Positions 55,176 to 64,000 of a stretch of DNA of 64,000 bases are shown here, one piece after another; positions within the stretch are counted from its first letter, which is position 1; each line of letters begins with the position of its first letter. The notes beneath the pieces were generated by a model. That model did not search any database and was not told the DNA's origin. It was given only the letters and a program-made list of their open reading frames with translations. Source of the DNA: Volutella citrinella (taxonomy: Eukaryota; Ascomycota; Sordariomycetes; Hypocreales; Nectriaceae). The translations under genes were made by a program, and so were the position numbers. Location of the stretch: the NCBI GenBank assembly GCA_034401135.1, contig JAWZSP010000009.1, positions 1,922,001-1,986,000 of the forward strand, in the 5' to 3' direction.

Positions 55176-56661
55176 TTGGGGGTGTTTCGTTTGTTCTGGA
55201 CTCAACAGTGGCTAAATCGAGGCCTCTTGGGATAGTCGATGAGCGTCGACCATCGAGTCTAGGCTGGGAGGTGGATGTCTCTACGTCTACTTTTTGTAAC
55301 AGGTTCGCCCTTTCCCCTCCATTCAACATAAGGCGGAGCCTCATCGCGGCTCAGAGGAACTTGCGTTGCTTGTTTTCGACGTGGCACGGGAATCGGTGAG
55401 CACTAGCCGTCTTGGCCTCTGGTCTTGCATGGCAAGTCTGTGCTCATAGCCTTGTTGACGGCGGATGGCGTCCAATGTTGAAGCCGCGAATTCGGATGGC
55501 GTAGCCCTTGTTTCGCTATTGGCTCTCGGGAGAGGCTTGATCCTTGTGTTAGTCTGGCGGGAGGGCAGCCAAGCGCCGGCTGGACTCTGTAGCGTGTCGA
55601 TGGACCCGATCCCTCGCGCTCGGACAAGCAGACGCGGTTGTCTCGGGTGTAGGCGAAAGGCCATCGACAACCAGATTGCTGGCATGGCTGTACCAGTAGT
55701 GTGTTGGTAACTGTGGCCAATTCTCTAAGTTACTCGTCTGCCCACTGACCTGCGGCAAGAAGGCTCCCGCTGGTGGATGGAGTCTGGGCGGCTACAGTAC
55801 AGCGCTGCCTGCTGCACGATGCACGCTGCTGTTGGTGGCGTAGTCGAGATTCATGCCCAGCACTCGATGCTGCGGCTGAGATTCACATTGATGAATCGAG
55901 GTGGCCGAGCTGCGGGCCATCTCATCAGTCACAAACACTCGGCTATCGAAACAGACCAATCGACCCGGCGCCATGGTCTCGATAGCGCGCCGTGCATGCC
56001 CCAGCGAGGCCTTCTGCAGACGCCCACTCCCAAGCAAGCGCTGAAATCAATGCCAGCCCCACGCATGCCATCCACTCTCCATCACTCTGCGGCTCTGCCT
56101 CGAGCGGTGGCGCGATGCGACTGGGCAGCCTGGTGTGTGATGTGGCACTTCTGGTGTTTGCTTCTTGTCATCATCCTCAGCCCATTCCCGCAGACGGGCT
56201 GCGGCAATCGAGCAAACGACATGGAACTGGTGTCTAGTCAATCTCTTTCCATCTCCATGCATCGTCGATCATTTTCACCATGTGCCGCGGCGCACTTGGC
56301 GGCGTGTGCCACTTCCTTGCAGAGAACCAGTGGACCTCCACCGCGCGATCAATGCTGCCCGATCAGGAAATCCGCACCTGAGTGACGTCGACGCACCTTC
56401 CCCCGCCTCGGACCCTTCCCCTCCCATCACTCTGCCGTCACTCCTCTCCCAAGGCTCTGTCGGCCCGACATGCCGTCGTTTGATGGAGTCTGATGCACGC
56501 ACTTGCGCGCTCAACCAACGAGGTTCAGTCGACAAGGGACCATCATGCGAGTGTCTTGATTCTCCTCATTCTCGCCGTCGTCTGAGGGCGGGGTCAGAGT
56601 GATTTCACTTTCACCGATTGCACATTGACAAAGCTGCAGTCCATTGCACAACACCATCACA
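55176..56661. other. intergenic region
   Basis: About 1.5 kb divergent spacer between the P450 and alpha-galactosidase genes. No gene; short CT-rich tracts near 56380-56450. Confidence 0.5.
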
Positions 56662-58974
56662 ATGGTCAAGTCCACCGCACGCAATGCATCGCCGGAAGGC
56701 ATCAAGCTCCAATGTAAGCGAAACACGAAGCCGCGAATTCACCCAAGCACGGGCTGACTTTCCGCCGGAAAGCTATCGTCGTCGAGGGCACATCCTTCGC
56801 CCTCAATGGCGCCGGCGTCTCGTATCGCTTCCACGTCAATGACGGGGGAGACATCACCACTGACCACTTCGGCGCCAGCGTCACTGAGAACCCGCTCGCG
56901 CCGGCACCGACCAGCCACGGATGGTCCACCCAGGCCCAGACCAGGCGCGAGTTCCCTGACCTGGGCCGAGGCGACTTCCGCACTCCGGCCGTGGTTATCA
57001 AGCACGCCGAGGGCCACACAGTGAGCGACTTCAGGTACCACTCGCACAGCGTCATCAACGGCAAGCCCAAGCTGCAGGGTCTGCCCTCGACCTTTGGCGA
57101 CGACGCCCAAGTCACCACGCTCGTGGTTCACCTGCTCGACAGCGTCAGCTCTGTGGCCGCAGACCTGTCGTACTCCATCTTCCCTGAGCACGACGCCATC
57201 GTCCGCGGCGTGCAGATCACCAACAACGGCAGCGAGGCCATCTCGGTAGAGCAACTCGCCAGCTTCAGCACCGACTTTCCGACCGGCGACTTTGACCTGC
57301 TGGAGCTACAGGGCGAGTGGGCGCGGGAGACGACGCGGGTCCGGCGCAGGGTCGACTACGGGACCCAAGGGTGAGGACGAGGCCATCCATCTGGGTAAAT
57401 GACTCGATCACACTGCTGACAACCCGTGCAGCTTTGGCAGCTCGACCGGCTACGCCTCGCACTACCACAACCCGTTTCTCGCCCTCGTCTCCGCAGACGC
57501 GACAGAGACGCACGGCGAGGCATGGGGCTTCTCGCTCGTCTACTCGGGCTCCTTCAGCGCCGAAGTCCAACGCAACACCCAGGGCCTCGTCCGCGTCCTC
57601 ATGGGCCTCAACGCCGCCCAGTTCTCCTGGCCCCTCGCGCCCGGCGAGACCTTCACGTCGCCCGAGTGCGTCTGCGTCTTCTCGTCCACCGGCATCGGCG
57701 GCATGTCGCGCAAGCTGCACCGCCTGTACCGCAGCCACCTCATCCGGAGCAAGTTCGTCGACCAGCCACGCCCCCCGCTGCTCAACAGCTGGGAGGGCCT
57801 GTACTTTGACTTTGACGAGGCCACCATCCTTCAGCTTGCGCGCCAGTCGGCCGAGCTGGGCGCCCGCCTCTTCGTCCTCGACGACGGCTGGTTCGGCGTC
57901 AAGCACCCGCGCGTCAACGAGAGGGCCGGCCTCGGCGACTGGGACGCCAACCCGGCCCGCTTCCCCGACGGCCTCAAGCCCCTCGCCGACCGCGTCACGG
58001 CCCTCGACGTTGCCGGCTCCGACAGCAAGCTCCGCTTCGGCCTCTGGTTCGAGCCTGAGATGGTCAACCCCAAGTCGACCCTCTACGAGACCCATCCCGA
58101 CTGGGCCCTCCACGCGGGCTCCTACCCCCGGACCGAGACCCGCCACCAGCTCGTCCTCAATCTCGGGCTGTCCGCGGTCCAAGACTTCGTCATCGACTCC
58201 GTCGCCCGCATCCTCGACTCCGTCCCCGTCTCGTACGTCAAGTGGGACAACAACCGCGGCGTCCACGAGACGCCCGGCCCGCAGTCGCACCACGCCTACA
58301 TACTCGGCGTGTACCGCGTCTTCGACGTCCTCACGTCCCGCTTCCCCGACGTTCTCTGGGAGGGCTGTGCGTCCGGCGGCGGCCGCTTCGACCCGGGCAT
58401 CCTGCACTACTTCCCGCAGGTCTGGGCCTCGGACAACACAGACGCCCTCGACCGCCTACACATCCAGTTCGGCGCCTCGCTCGCCTACCCGCCCTCGACC
58501 ATGGGCGCCCACGTGTCAAAGGTGCCCAACGAGATCACCAAGCGCACCACGCCCGTCGCTTTCCGCGCCCACGTTGCCATGATGGGCGGCTCCTTTGGCC
58601 TCGAGCTGCGCCCGGACGAGATGCCCGCCGAGGAAAGGCAGCAGATGCCCGCCCTGATTGCCCTGGCCGAGAAGATCAACCCCATTGTCATTGGCGGCGA
58701 CTTGTGGCGCCTTCGCCTCCCCGGCGACTCCAACCACCCCGCAGCGCTCTTCATCTCTGAGGATGGGAGCCGGGCCGTGGTTTTCGCCTTTCAGATGCTC
58801 GCCACCACGTCGCACAGCCTTCCACTTCTCCGGCTCCAGGGATTGGATCCAGCTGGCAAGTATCGGGTTGATGGAGACAGTGTAGTTTCCGGCGCCACGC
58901 TCATGAATGGCGGCATTCAGTGCACATTTGCCGGTGACTACGACAGCAGGATCATTTTTCTAGATCGGATTTAG
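56662..58974 (+). CDS. alpha-galactosidase, glycoside hydrolase family 36
   Basis: Three exons, 56662-56713, 56773-57370 and 57432-58974, with introns of 59 and 61 nt, give 730 residues, the usual GH36 length. There is no signal peptide, so it should act inside the cell, for example on imported melibiose or raffinose-type sugars. N-terminal beta-sandwich: [13 protein letters not shown] and [14 protein letters not shown]. Catalytic barrel: [39 protein letters not shown]; the nucleophile Asp in YVKWDNNR near residue 484; [12 protein letters not shown]; and the acid/base Asp in [10 protein letters not shown] near 549. All are intact. Third-position G/C is very high, which creates long false frames on both strands here. 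Confidence 0.95.
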
Positions 58975-59238
58975 AGAGTACACTGGCTGGATGCTGCCTT
59001 TCTTTTTCCCTCCAGTACACTTGTCTCCATTGAAACATGTCAGAAACCGCCCTTTGGACATTCCACTCAGCGCCACTCGACATCTGGAGTCATAATCATC
59101 TGACACCGCCTGATTCCGGCCCTCCATCAACACATGGCTAGGAATCTCAATTCTAAATTCTCTCCACAAAATGAAGAACACCCTGGCTTTGAGTAGCAAA
59201 TTCGTCATTACATAATATGGGGTTTTCTCTGGCGTGAT
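58975..59238. other. short spacer between convergent genes
   Basis: Holds the 3' ends of the alpha-galactosidase and RBR-type ligase genes. No feature seen. Confidence 0.45.
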
Positions 59239-60624
59239 CTAGAGCCGGTTGAATCGGCAGATCCGGCAGGCCTGAAGTTGACACTGGCTGCATTCGTAAA
59301 TGTAATGTCGGAGTACCTCGTAGCACTCCTCACATTCATATGGGCCATGTCGGCGGCGTGTCCAGCGAGTGTGGATACATTGATGATTCTGGACAATTGC
59401 TTGCATTTCGCGCTGGCGGATTTGTTGTCTTTGGGGTCCGACAATGTTGGCCGGCCGCATTCGGGTTCCTGTTGATTAGAGCCTCTGCCCGTTCCAGCAA
59501 CCTGTCCTCTTGGAAAAGTTCACAGCGGCAACGGTGCCCCTGGACGCCGCACTCGTAACAGAACTCGGCCCTGCATCTACATGCTATGTCAAGATGTTAG
59601 CCGTGTCCCAGCACAAATCTCGCTTCGTGCTGGTAGTCTTACTGATGTGGTTGCAGCCAACTCTTAGCTCCACAAGTCGGTGACAATTGTAGCATTGCTT
59701 CCACCCTTGCTGACGGGCGAGATCCAGAACCTGCTGTGTTGCTTGGTCTTGAGGGCAGTCCCTGCCTCGATGGGCGGCCCTCTTGCATGCAACACAGGTG
59801 ACCTGCTGACAGGCCGGGCATGTTCCCTGGTCGGCGGTGATTGATTGTGGCGGAATGAACCTAGAGCACGCAGGTTGGTGGCAATATGTGCGGTTCACCG
59901 TGCTAAACTCGACGGATTTCGCGTTGTACTCGATGACGAGGTTTGGGGACAACATGGTCGCGACGGTGGCAAGGGGGATGGGCTGCCGACAGCAGTGTGG
60001 AGGGAACAAAGACTCGTCCCGTGTCGACTGGGAGAACAGGTGTACGATGCAGTTGCGGCAGTAGTCATGGCGACATGCCAACTGGGTCACGTCTGTAGCA
60101 GTATGTGCGTCGGCACAGATGCTGCAGGTCTTCAACTTTGGTTCGCCGCCTGGCCCTTCCAACGATGATTCTCCTGTTCGTCCGATTCCGTTCAGGGCCG
60201 ATAGCGCCTCCAGCAGCTCATCTGAAACGACGTTGGTTTCCTGTTCTGGGTTTGTGGGGCGCTGGGTTGTTCGACCGGCTTGCAGGTCTTGAGCGACGAG
60301 ACGATCCTGCTGGGCTTGCTTCTCATCTCCAGCAATCGCGTTGACAGTTTCCCCATCAAGTCTCACAGCATTCGCAATGCTCTTGCAGAGTTCGAAGTCC
60401 CGGATGGATCGTTTCCGGGATTCGAGCTCTGTCCTTTGCGCGAGTAGGGCAACCCGAAAGTCGACGCCGATGTTTTGGTTGATCAACGCCTGGAGATCAG
60501 CGAGTTCGAGGTCGATGATGAGAATCTGCGTTTCTGCATCTGCGATGTCGTTTGCCGCATCGAGTCGAATACGCTTCGTAGGCACTTGGTTGTTTGAGTC
60601 TGTTGATTCGAGTTGCCATTTCAT
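59239..60624 (-). CDS. RBR-type (RING-IBR-RING) E3 ubiquitin ligase, frameshifted near the C-terminus
   Basis: Exons 60624-59643 and from 59583 onward, with a 59-nt intron (GTAAGA...TAG) in phase 1. RING1 is CSICADAHTATDVTQLACRH followed by DYCRNCIVHLF. The IBR region includes TYCHQPACSRFIPP and CPACQQVTCVACKRAAH. RING2 is CYNCHRLVELRVGCNHITCRC, completed by the splice, followed by AEFCYECG. After FQEDRLLERAEALINRN the frame shifts: the continuing frame gives unlike sequence to a stop near 59332, while the +1 frame gives GPYECEECYEVLRHYIYEC and CQACRICRFNRL-like residues, the known C-terminal end of this fungal family, stopping at 59239. A single base change in length around 59455-59470 explains it. 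RBR ligases pass ubiquitin through a Cys in RING2. Confidence 0.82.
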
Positions 60625-62475
60625 GTTGAGTTGACTGGATGCGTTCGTCTAGGGTCAGGGACGAGAAAGGAGAACTCTGGATCCGTAAGAATATCGAAGG
60701 TCGGGTGTAAGAATGGGGAGAAACAGAATTAAGATCAGAGGAATGAAGCAGAAGTGTAGAAGTGGCTGACGGGGCAAGTGCCATGTATCGTCTTGCCGCA
60801 AGCCGTCATGGCCAAGAGTTGCTGCTGCCTGACACCTGCTGACGGCTGGCGAAGGCCGTCCTCCTCAACAACCAGTGCAAGGAATTTTGCGATTGCTGAT
60901 GGTGATTCACAGTCTTATCGCACCAGCCGCCATCTTCCCCCATTCTAATAACGAAGATCTACACGCGAACAGTACGGTTGCGTACCAGGCTTACCTAAAG
61001 GTAAATTCCATGTCTACGCAATCTGATGATTGAAGGATGTGGGGGATGCAAAGAATATGCTACCCTGCAGCTGGGCATTCTTCTGCGACTGCCGCGCAGG
61101 GAACCGGCTCCCGACTGCTATGGCCGACAAAACACCCTTGCACAGGTGTTTTGGGAATACATTGGAAGAAGGGCTTTTTTTTTTTTTGTTAGTTTGAGGG
61201 CAGAAATATCGGTCGGACTGTTTTGTTGCGATTCAAGGCATCAATTCATCAACAATGAACCACGTCGCATTGAGCCCGCTCTGCCCATCTCAACTTGAGC
61301 CCAAACTGAGCTAGGTGCCAATGTCTTCTTCCCGCCGTTCCCGTCTTTGTACTGCACTGCTTCTTTCCATGCACCTTTGTTTCTCAACATCTGGTTACTG
61401 ACTCTCTTCATCCCTCTGCTCTGGCGGGGCGGTCTGAATTGGCTCACGAGGCGTCGCCACCAGTCAGCCATCCGATGATTCCGATGCTTCCGCAGAGAGC
61501 TCGGCAAAAATAAACTCGGCACGCGCCAACTTGGGCAGCCATACCACAAGCTATCAGGTCCCCTGCATGGCCATGCGCTAGCTGGCCTTCTAGCTCCAGG
61601 GGAAATGTGCTCGCTGAAGGGCTAAATGCAGTCCCAGGAATCGCCGCGAGTCTGGACTAAACAGCGCCGCCCGAGGTGGATCGCGCCGCAGGCTTGGGAC
61701 CGCTAGCGCCACCCGCTATTTAGCCTCCACTGGCTTGGCCGGACGTGGCAGCCCTCCGTGCGCTATTGGCAGTGGCTTCCAGGAGGGGAAGCACGCTGTA
61801 ATCACGGTGAAGTCGTGATGGTTTGAGCCCGCCTCAGGGCATCACCTCAAGCTGAAGTCGAGGTGCTCTGCTGCGCTGCTCTCGCGAGGATGGATAGCTC
61901 AATTGCCGTTCATATTCACTCCTACACAAGTCTATCGAGGTCCAATAAAGTCAGCAGGCATCGATTTATTATCGGCAGCCCTCAGCCCGACGCAGTCCCG
62001 CGGCAAAGACATTGCCAATATTATCCCGTTCTCCATTCTCCCCGCCCAGACCCTTCTGGGCCACACCCCTGTCAGGCGTTCAATAGTCTCTCGACGTCGG
62101 CCAGCTTTGGCTTGGTGGCCCAACTCAGCTTCGTCAACATCCACCTGCTGCTTCGCTTTCACTTCACGCCTGCCCCAGACACGCTCGCGCCCCGTCCGCC
62201 GGCCAGCGCAACGGCGACCAAGAAGCAATAGTCTGCCCCCCTCGAGCTAGACTCACCACGATGCTGGTAGCAGCCGAGAAGGGCCATCGGCGGCCCCGCC
62301 CACGAGAGCGCTCTGGTCGGCCGTAGCATCCACCATGTATTATTTGCTACAGCCCATCCCGTCCATCCCTCTCGTCGCCCCGGGTTTCGAGTCGTCAGCC
62401 TTCCTCACCCGACGCTTCGATCCTCTCTCTCTGTAGGCCGTTTGTCTCGGGCCCGTGATAGCGACATTGTCCAAA
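60625..62475. other. long divergent intergenic region
   Basis: 1.85 kb between the RBR-type gene (-) and the secreted protein gene (+). Contains a T-run near 61175-61188 and C-rich pyrimidine tracts before the right-hand gene. No gene or tRNA seen. Confidence 0.5.
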
Positions 62476-64000
62476 ATGGTCGCCATCTCGCTTCTGGCCC
62501 TGCTGGGCTCCCTCAACCTGGCCGCTGCCGCCTCAGGGCCTCGTCCTGTTCTCAACTACGTCGCCAACGGTGACTTCCAGGACGCAGGCTCATCTCCCAG
62601 TGATATTCCTAACTTCGACGTCGCTGGAGATGTTCGCCGCATCGTTCTCGGCCGCAACAGCGACGGCAGCGAGCACACTGGCGCTTTCATGAGCGTTGGC
62701 CCTTCCAGCAGCTCCAAGAGGAAGCGACAGAACTACGACTACGAGTACTATGCCAGCATGCAGCAGCAACTTAAGGACATGGGCGGCGACGACAAGTGGA
62801 CAATTCGCGTGCGCTACTACGTCTACAGCAACAAGCAGGCCAACACCTGCAAGCTGCAGGTCGTCTACGGCGACCAGGTCTTCATGTCGACGCCCTACTT
62901 CAGCGTTGTCACGCAGCCCGACCCTCCGCTTGAGCTGTGGCAGATTGATTGGAACGCATACACGGATTTGATCGAGGAAGCGGCCGTGAGCACCACCAGC
63001 GGCTATATCAAGACGGAAGTTATTTGCGAGAATGGCGGAGCCGCCGAGGTCCTGCTTGACCAGGTTTTCGTGTCCAACCGAATCACCCAGACAGAGTTCT
63101 ACAACGACATCACCATCATCTACAAGTCAGGTGTGACAGCTCAGCCCACCTCCACCACTGAGGCGGAGGAGACATCAACTACCGCGGAGGAGACGACTAC
63201 AACCACCGAGATGCTTACCACCACCACTGAGCCCGCTGCTCCAGCGACGACCTCAACTACTATCGCCGCGACGACCTCGACCACGTCATCGGCCCCAGCG
63301 GCGGGCACCTGTGTCGGTCTGTCCACAGAGCCCAGCGTGGCCGGCCGCGGCTGCGCGATTCGCATGCCCAGGTCAATCCGAGCGTGGGGCTACACCAGGT
63401 TCGAAAACCTGGACCGCGAGGGGTGTGCCGCTGAGTGCTACAAGGACTCTCGGTGCCAGTCGTTCGTCTGGAACCAAGGCGAGAATTCGTATCGATGCAG
63501 GACCAACTGCCACCTCTACGAGACGCCAGTGCTCAACGACGCCGACAACTCAGGCGACAACTTTTTGGGCCAGTGGCAGTACGATAAGTCATGCATTGCC
63601 GAGCGCAGCTGCTCGGTGCAGGCGCCCGGCACCCAGTGCGCCAACCTGGCACGCGACTCGCGAGGCCCTGGCTGCACAACGCTGATCTACACGGGCACCT
63701 GGAAGCCGTGCGCCGTGCCGTTCGTCGTTCTCAGCCTAGATCCCCTCTGCGACTCCTTCATGGCGTGTGGAAGCGCCTGCGCCCAGTACCCCGAGTGCAA
63801 GTCCTTCCACTCGCTCCCAGGCGACTGCCGGCTCTTCGCGGCCCCGGTTACCGACGTGATCCAGCCCGGCAGCAACACTGGCGGCCTACTCTCCGATGCC
63901 AGCTGCTTCGACTGTGGCCCTGGCGGTACCAACCTCAAGTACGTGCCGAAGCTGAGCGCTGCGTCCATCCCCGACTGGACCTGTGCCGCGACCACAGACC
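62476..64000 (+). CDS. large secreted protein with Thr-rich linker and PAN/apple-like cysteine modules (partial)
   Basis: Open from ATG 62476 to the right edge (508 codons), no intron. The signal peptide is VAISLLALLGSLNLAAA. Residues about 20-220 form a beta-rich domain (VLNYVANGDFQDAG at its start, later TIRVRYYVYSNKQANTCKLQ), which resembles a carbohydrate-binding-module-like jelly roll. A Thr/Ser/Glu/Ala linker follows (about 220-275). From about 276 there are cysteine-rich modules: CVGLSTEP, RGCAIR, GCAAECYKDSRCQSFVW, CRTNCHLYE, then a second set with SFMACGSACAQYPECKSFH and CRLFAAPV. These match PAN/apple-type domains used for protein or sugar binding at cell surfaces. The N-terminal domain assignment is tentative. 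The C-terminus is outside the window. Confidence 0.82.
   Translation, partial: MVAISLLALLGSLNLAAAASGPRPVLNYVANGDFQDAGSSPSDIPNFDVAGDVRRIVLGRNSDGSEHTGAFMSVGPSSSSKRKRQNYDYEYYASMQQQLKDMGGDDKWTIRVRYYVYSNKQANTCKLQVVYGDQVFMSTPYFSVVTQPDPPLELWQIDWNAYTDLIEEAAVSTTSGYIKTEVICENGGAAEVLLDQVFVSNRITQTEFYNDITIIYKSGVTAQPTSTTEAEETSTTAEETTTTTEMLTTTTEPAAPATTSTTIAATTSTTSSAPAAGTCVGLSTEPSVAGRGCAIRMPRSIRAWGYTRFENLDREGCAAECYKDSRCQSFVWNQGENSYRCRTNCHLYETPVLNDADNSGDNFLGQWQYDKSCIAERSCSVQAPGTQCANLARDSRGPGCTTLIYTGTWKPCAVPFVVLSLDPLCDSFMACGSACAQYPECKSFHSLPGDCRLFAAPVTDVIQPGSNTGGLLSDASCFDCGPGGTNLKYVPKLSAASIPDWTCAATTD

Noticed and set aside
57265..58582. Long open frames on the minus strand (380 codons) and in another plus frame (421 codons) over the alpha-galactosidase
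   Set aside because: They are by-products of very high third-position G/C in the GH36 gene: low-complexity Ser/Pro/Arg or Val/Glu sequence with no domain.
53402..58974. Secondary-metabolite cluster around the P450
   Set aside because: No synthase, terpene cyclase, transporter or cluster regulator nearby; neighbours are an F-box gene and an alpha-galactosidase.

Overview
The window is nuclear DNA of a filamentous ascomycete, most likely a Sordariomycete and probably of the Hypocreales (order inferred from gene flavour only). Support: genes on both strands with many 44-80 nt GT-AG introns, no operons or ribosome binding sites, and typical Pezizomycotina families (HET domain, NACHT/STAND, DUF7580, CmcJ/AsaB-like, GPI-anchored and Kex2-processed small secreted proteins). 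I reconstructed exons by hand; intron coordinates are given in each entry. No rRNA, CRISPR array, complete transposon or convincing tRNA was seen.

Layout. 1-9.3 kb: partial CCC1-like vacuolar iron/manganese transporter (-), secreted PF04185 phosphatase (-), membrane-anchored multicopper oxidase (+), a Rho-like GTPase with a decayed P-loop (+), and a TPR-SET (SMYD-like) protein (-). 9.3-13 kb: gene-poor, with a modular cysteine-rich secreted protein whose repeats lie on separate phase-0 exons, followed by a dispersed 20-bp motif. 13-18.2 kb: a HET-domain gene and a STAND NACHT gene with C-terminal C2H2 fingers, tail to tail. 18.8-22.5 kb: 12-exon SNF2/RING helicase of Rad5/Rad16 type. 22.6-25.7 kb: a DnaJ gene and a decayed paralogue. 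26.4-33.5 kb: sulfotransferase-like gene, an ipa-like gene broken by one TAG, a CmcJ/AsaB-like oxidoreductase and a small membrane protein. 36-44 kb: GPI-anchored cutinase-family esterase, a C2H2 protein with three C-terminal repeats head to head with a DUF7580-nucleoside phosphorylase gene, and a GPI-anchored surface protein. 46-51.4 kb: two small secreted proteins, a hemerythrin-like protein and a small mitochondrial-type membrane protein. 51.7-64 kb: F-box protein, cytochrome P450, GH36 alpha-galactosidase, an RBR-type ubiquitin ligase with a frameshift, and a large secreted PAN-like protein cut by the window edge.

Functionally this is not one pathway. Two themes stand out: secretion and cell-surface biology (phosphatase, oxidase, cutinase-like esterase, several small secreted proteins), and allorecognition or innate-immunity type genes (HET, STAND-NACHT-C2H2, DUF7580-PNP with its divergent C2H2 partner). 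Several of the second group carry breaks or odd junctions (a non-canonical NACHT exon junction and a 26-nt GT-AG interval). Outside that group the ipa-like gene has an in-frame stop, the ligase a frameshift, and one DnaJ copy is dead.
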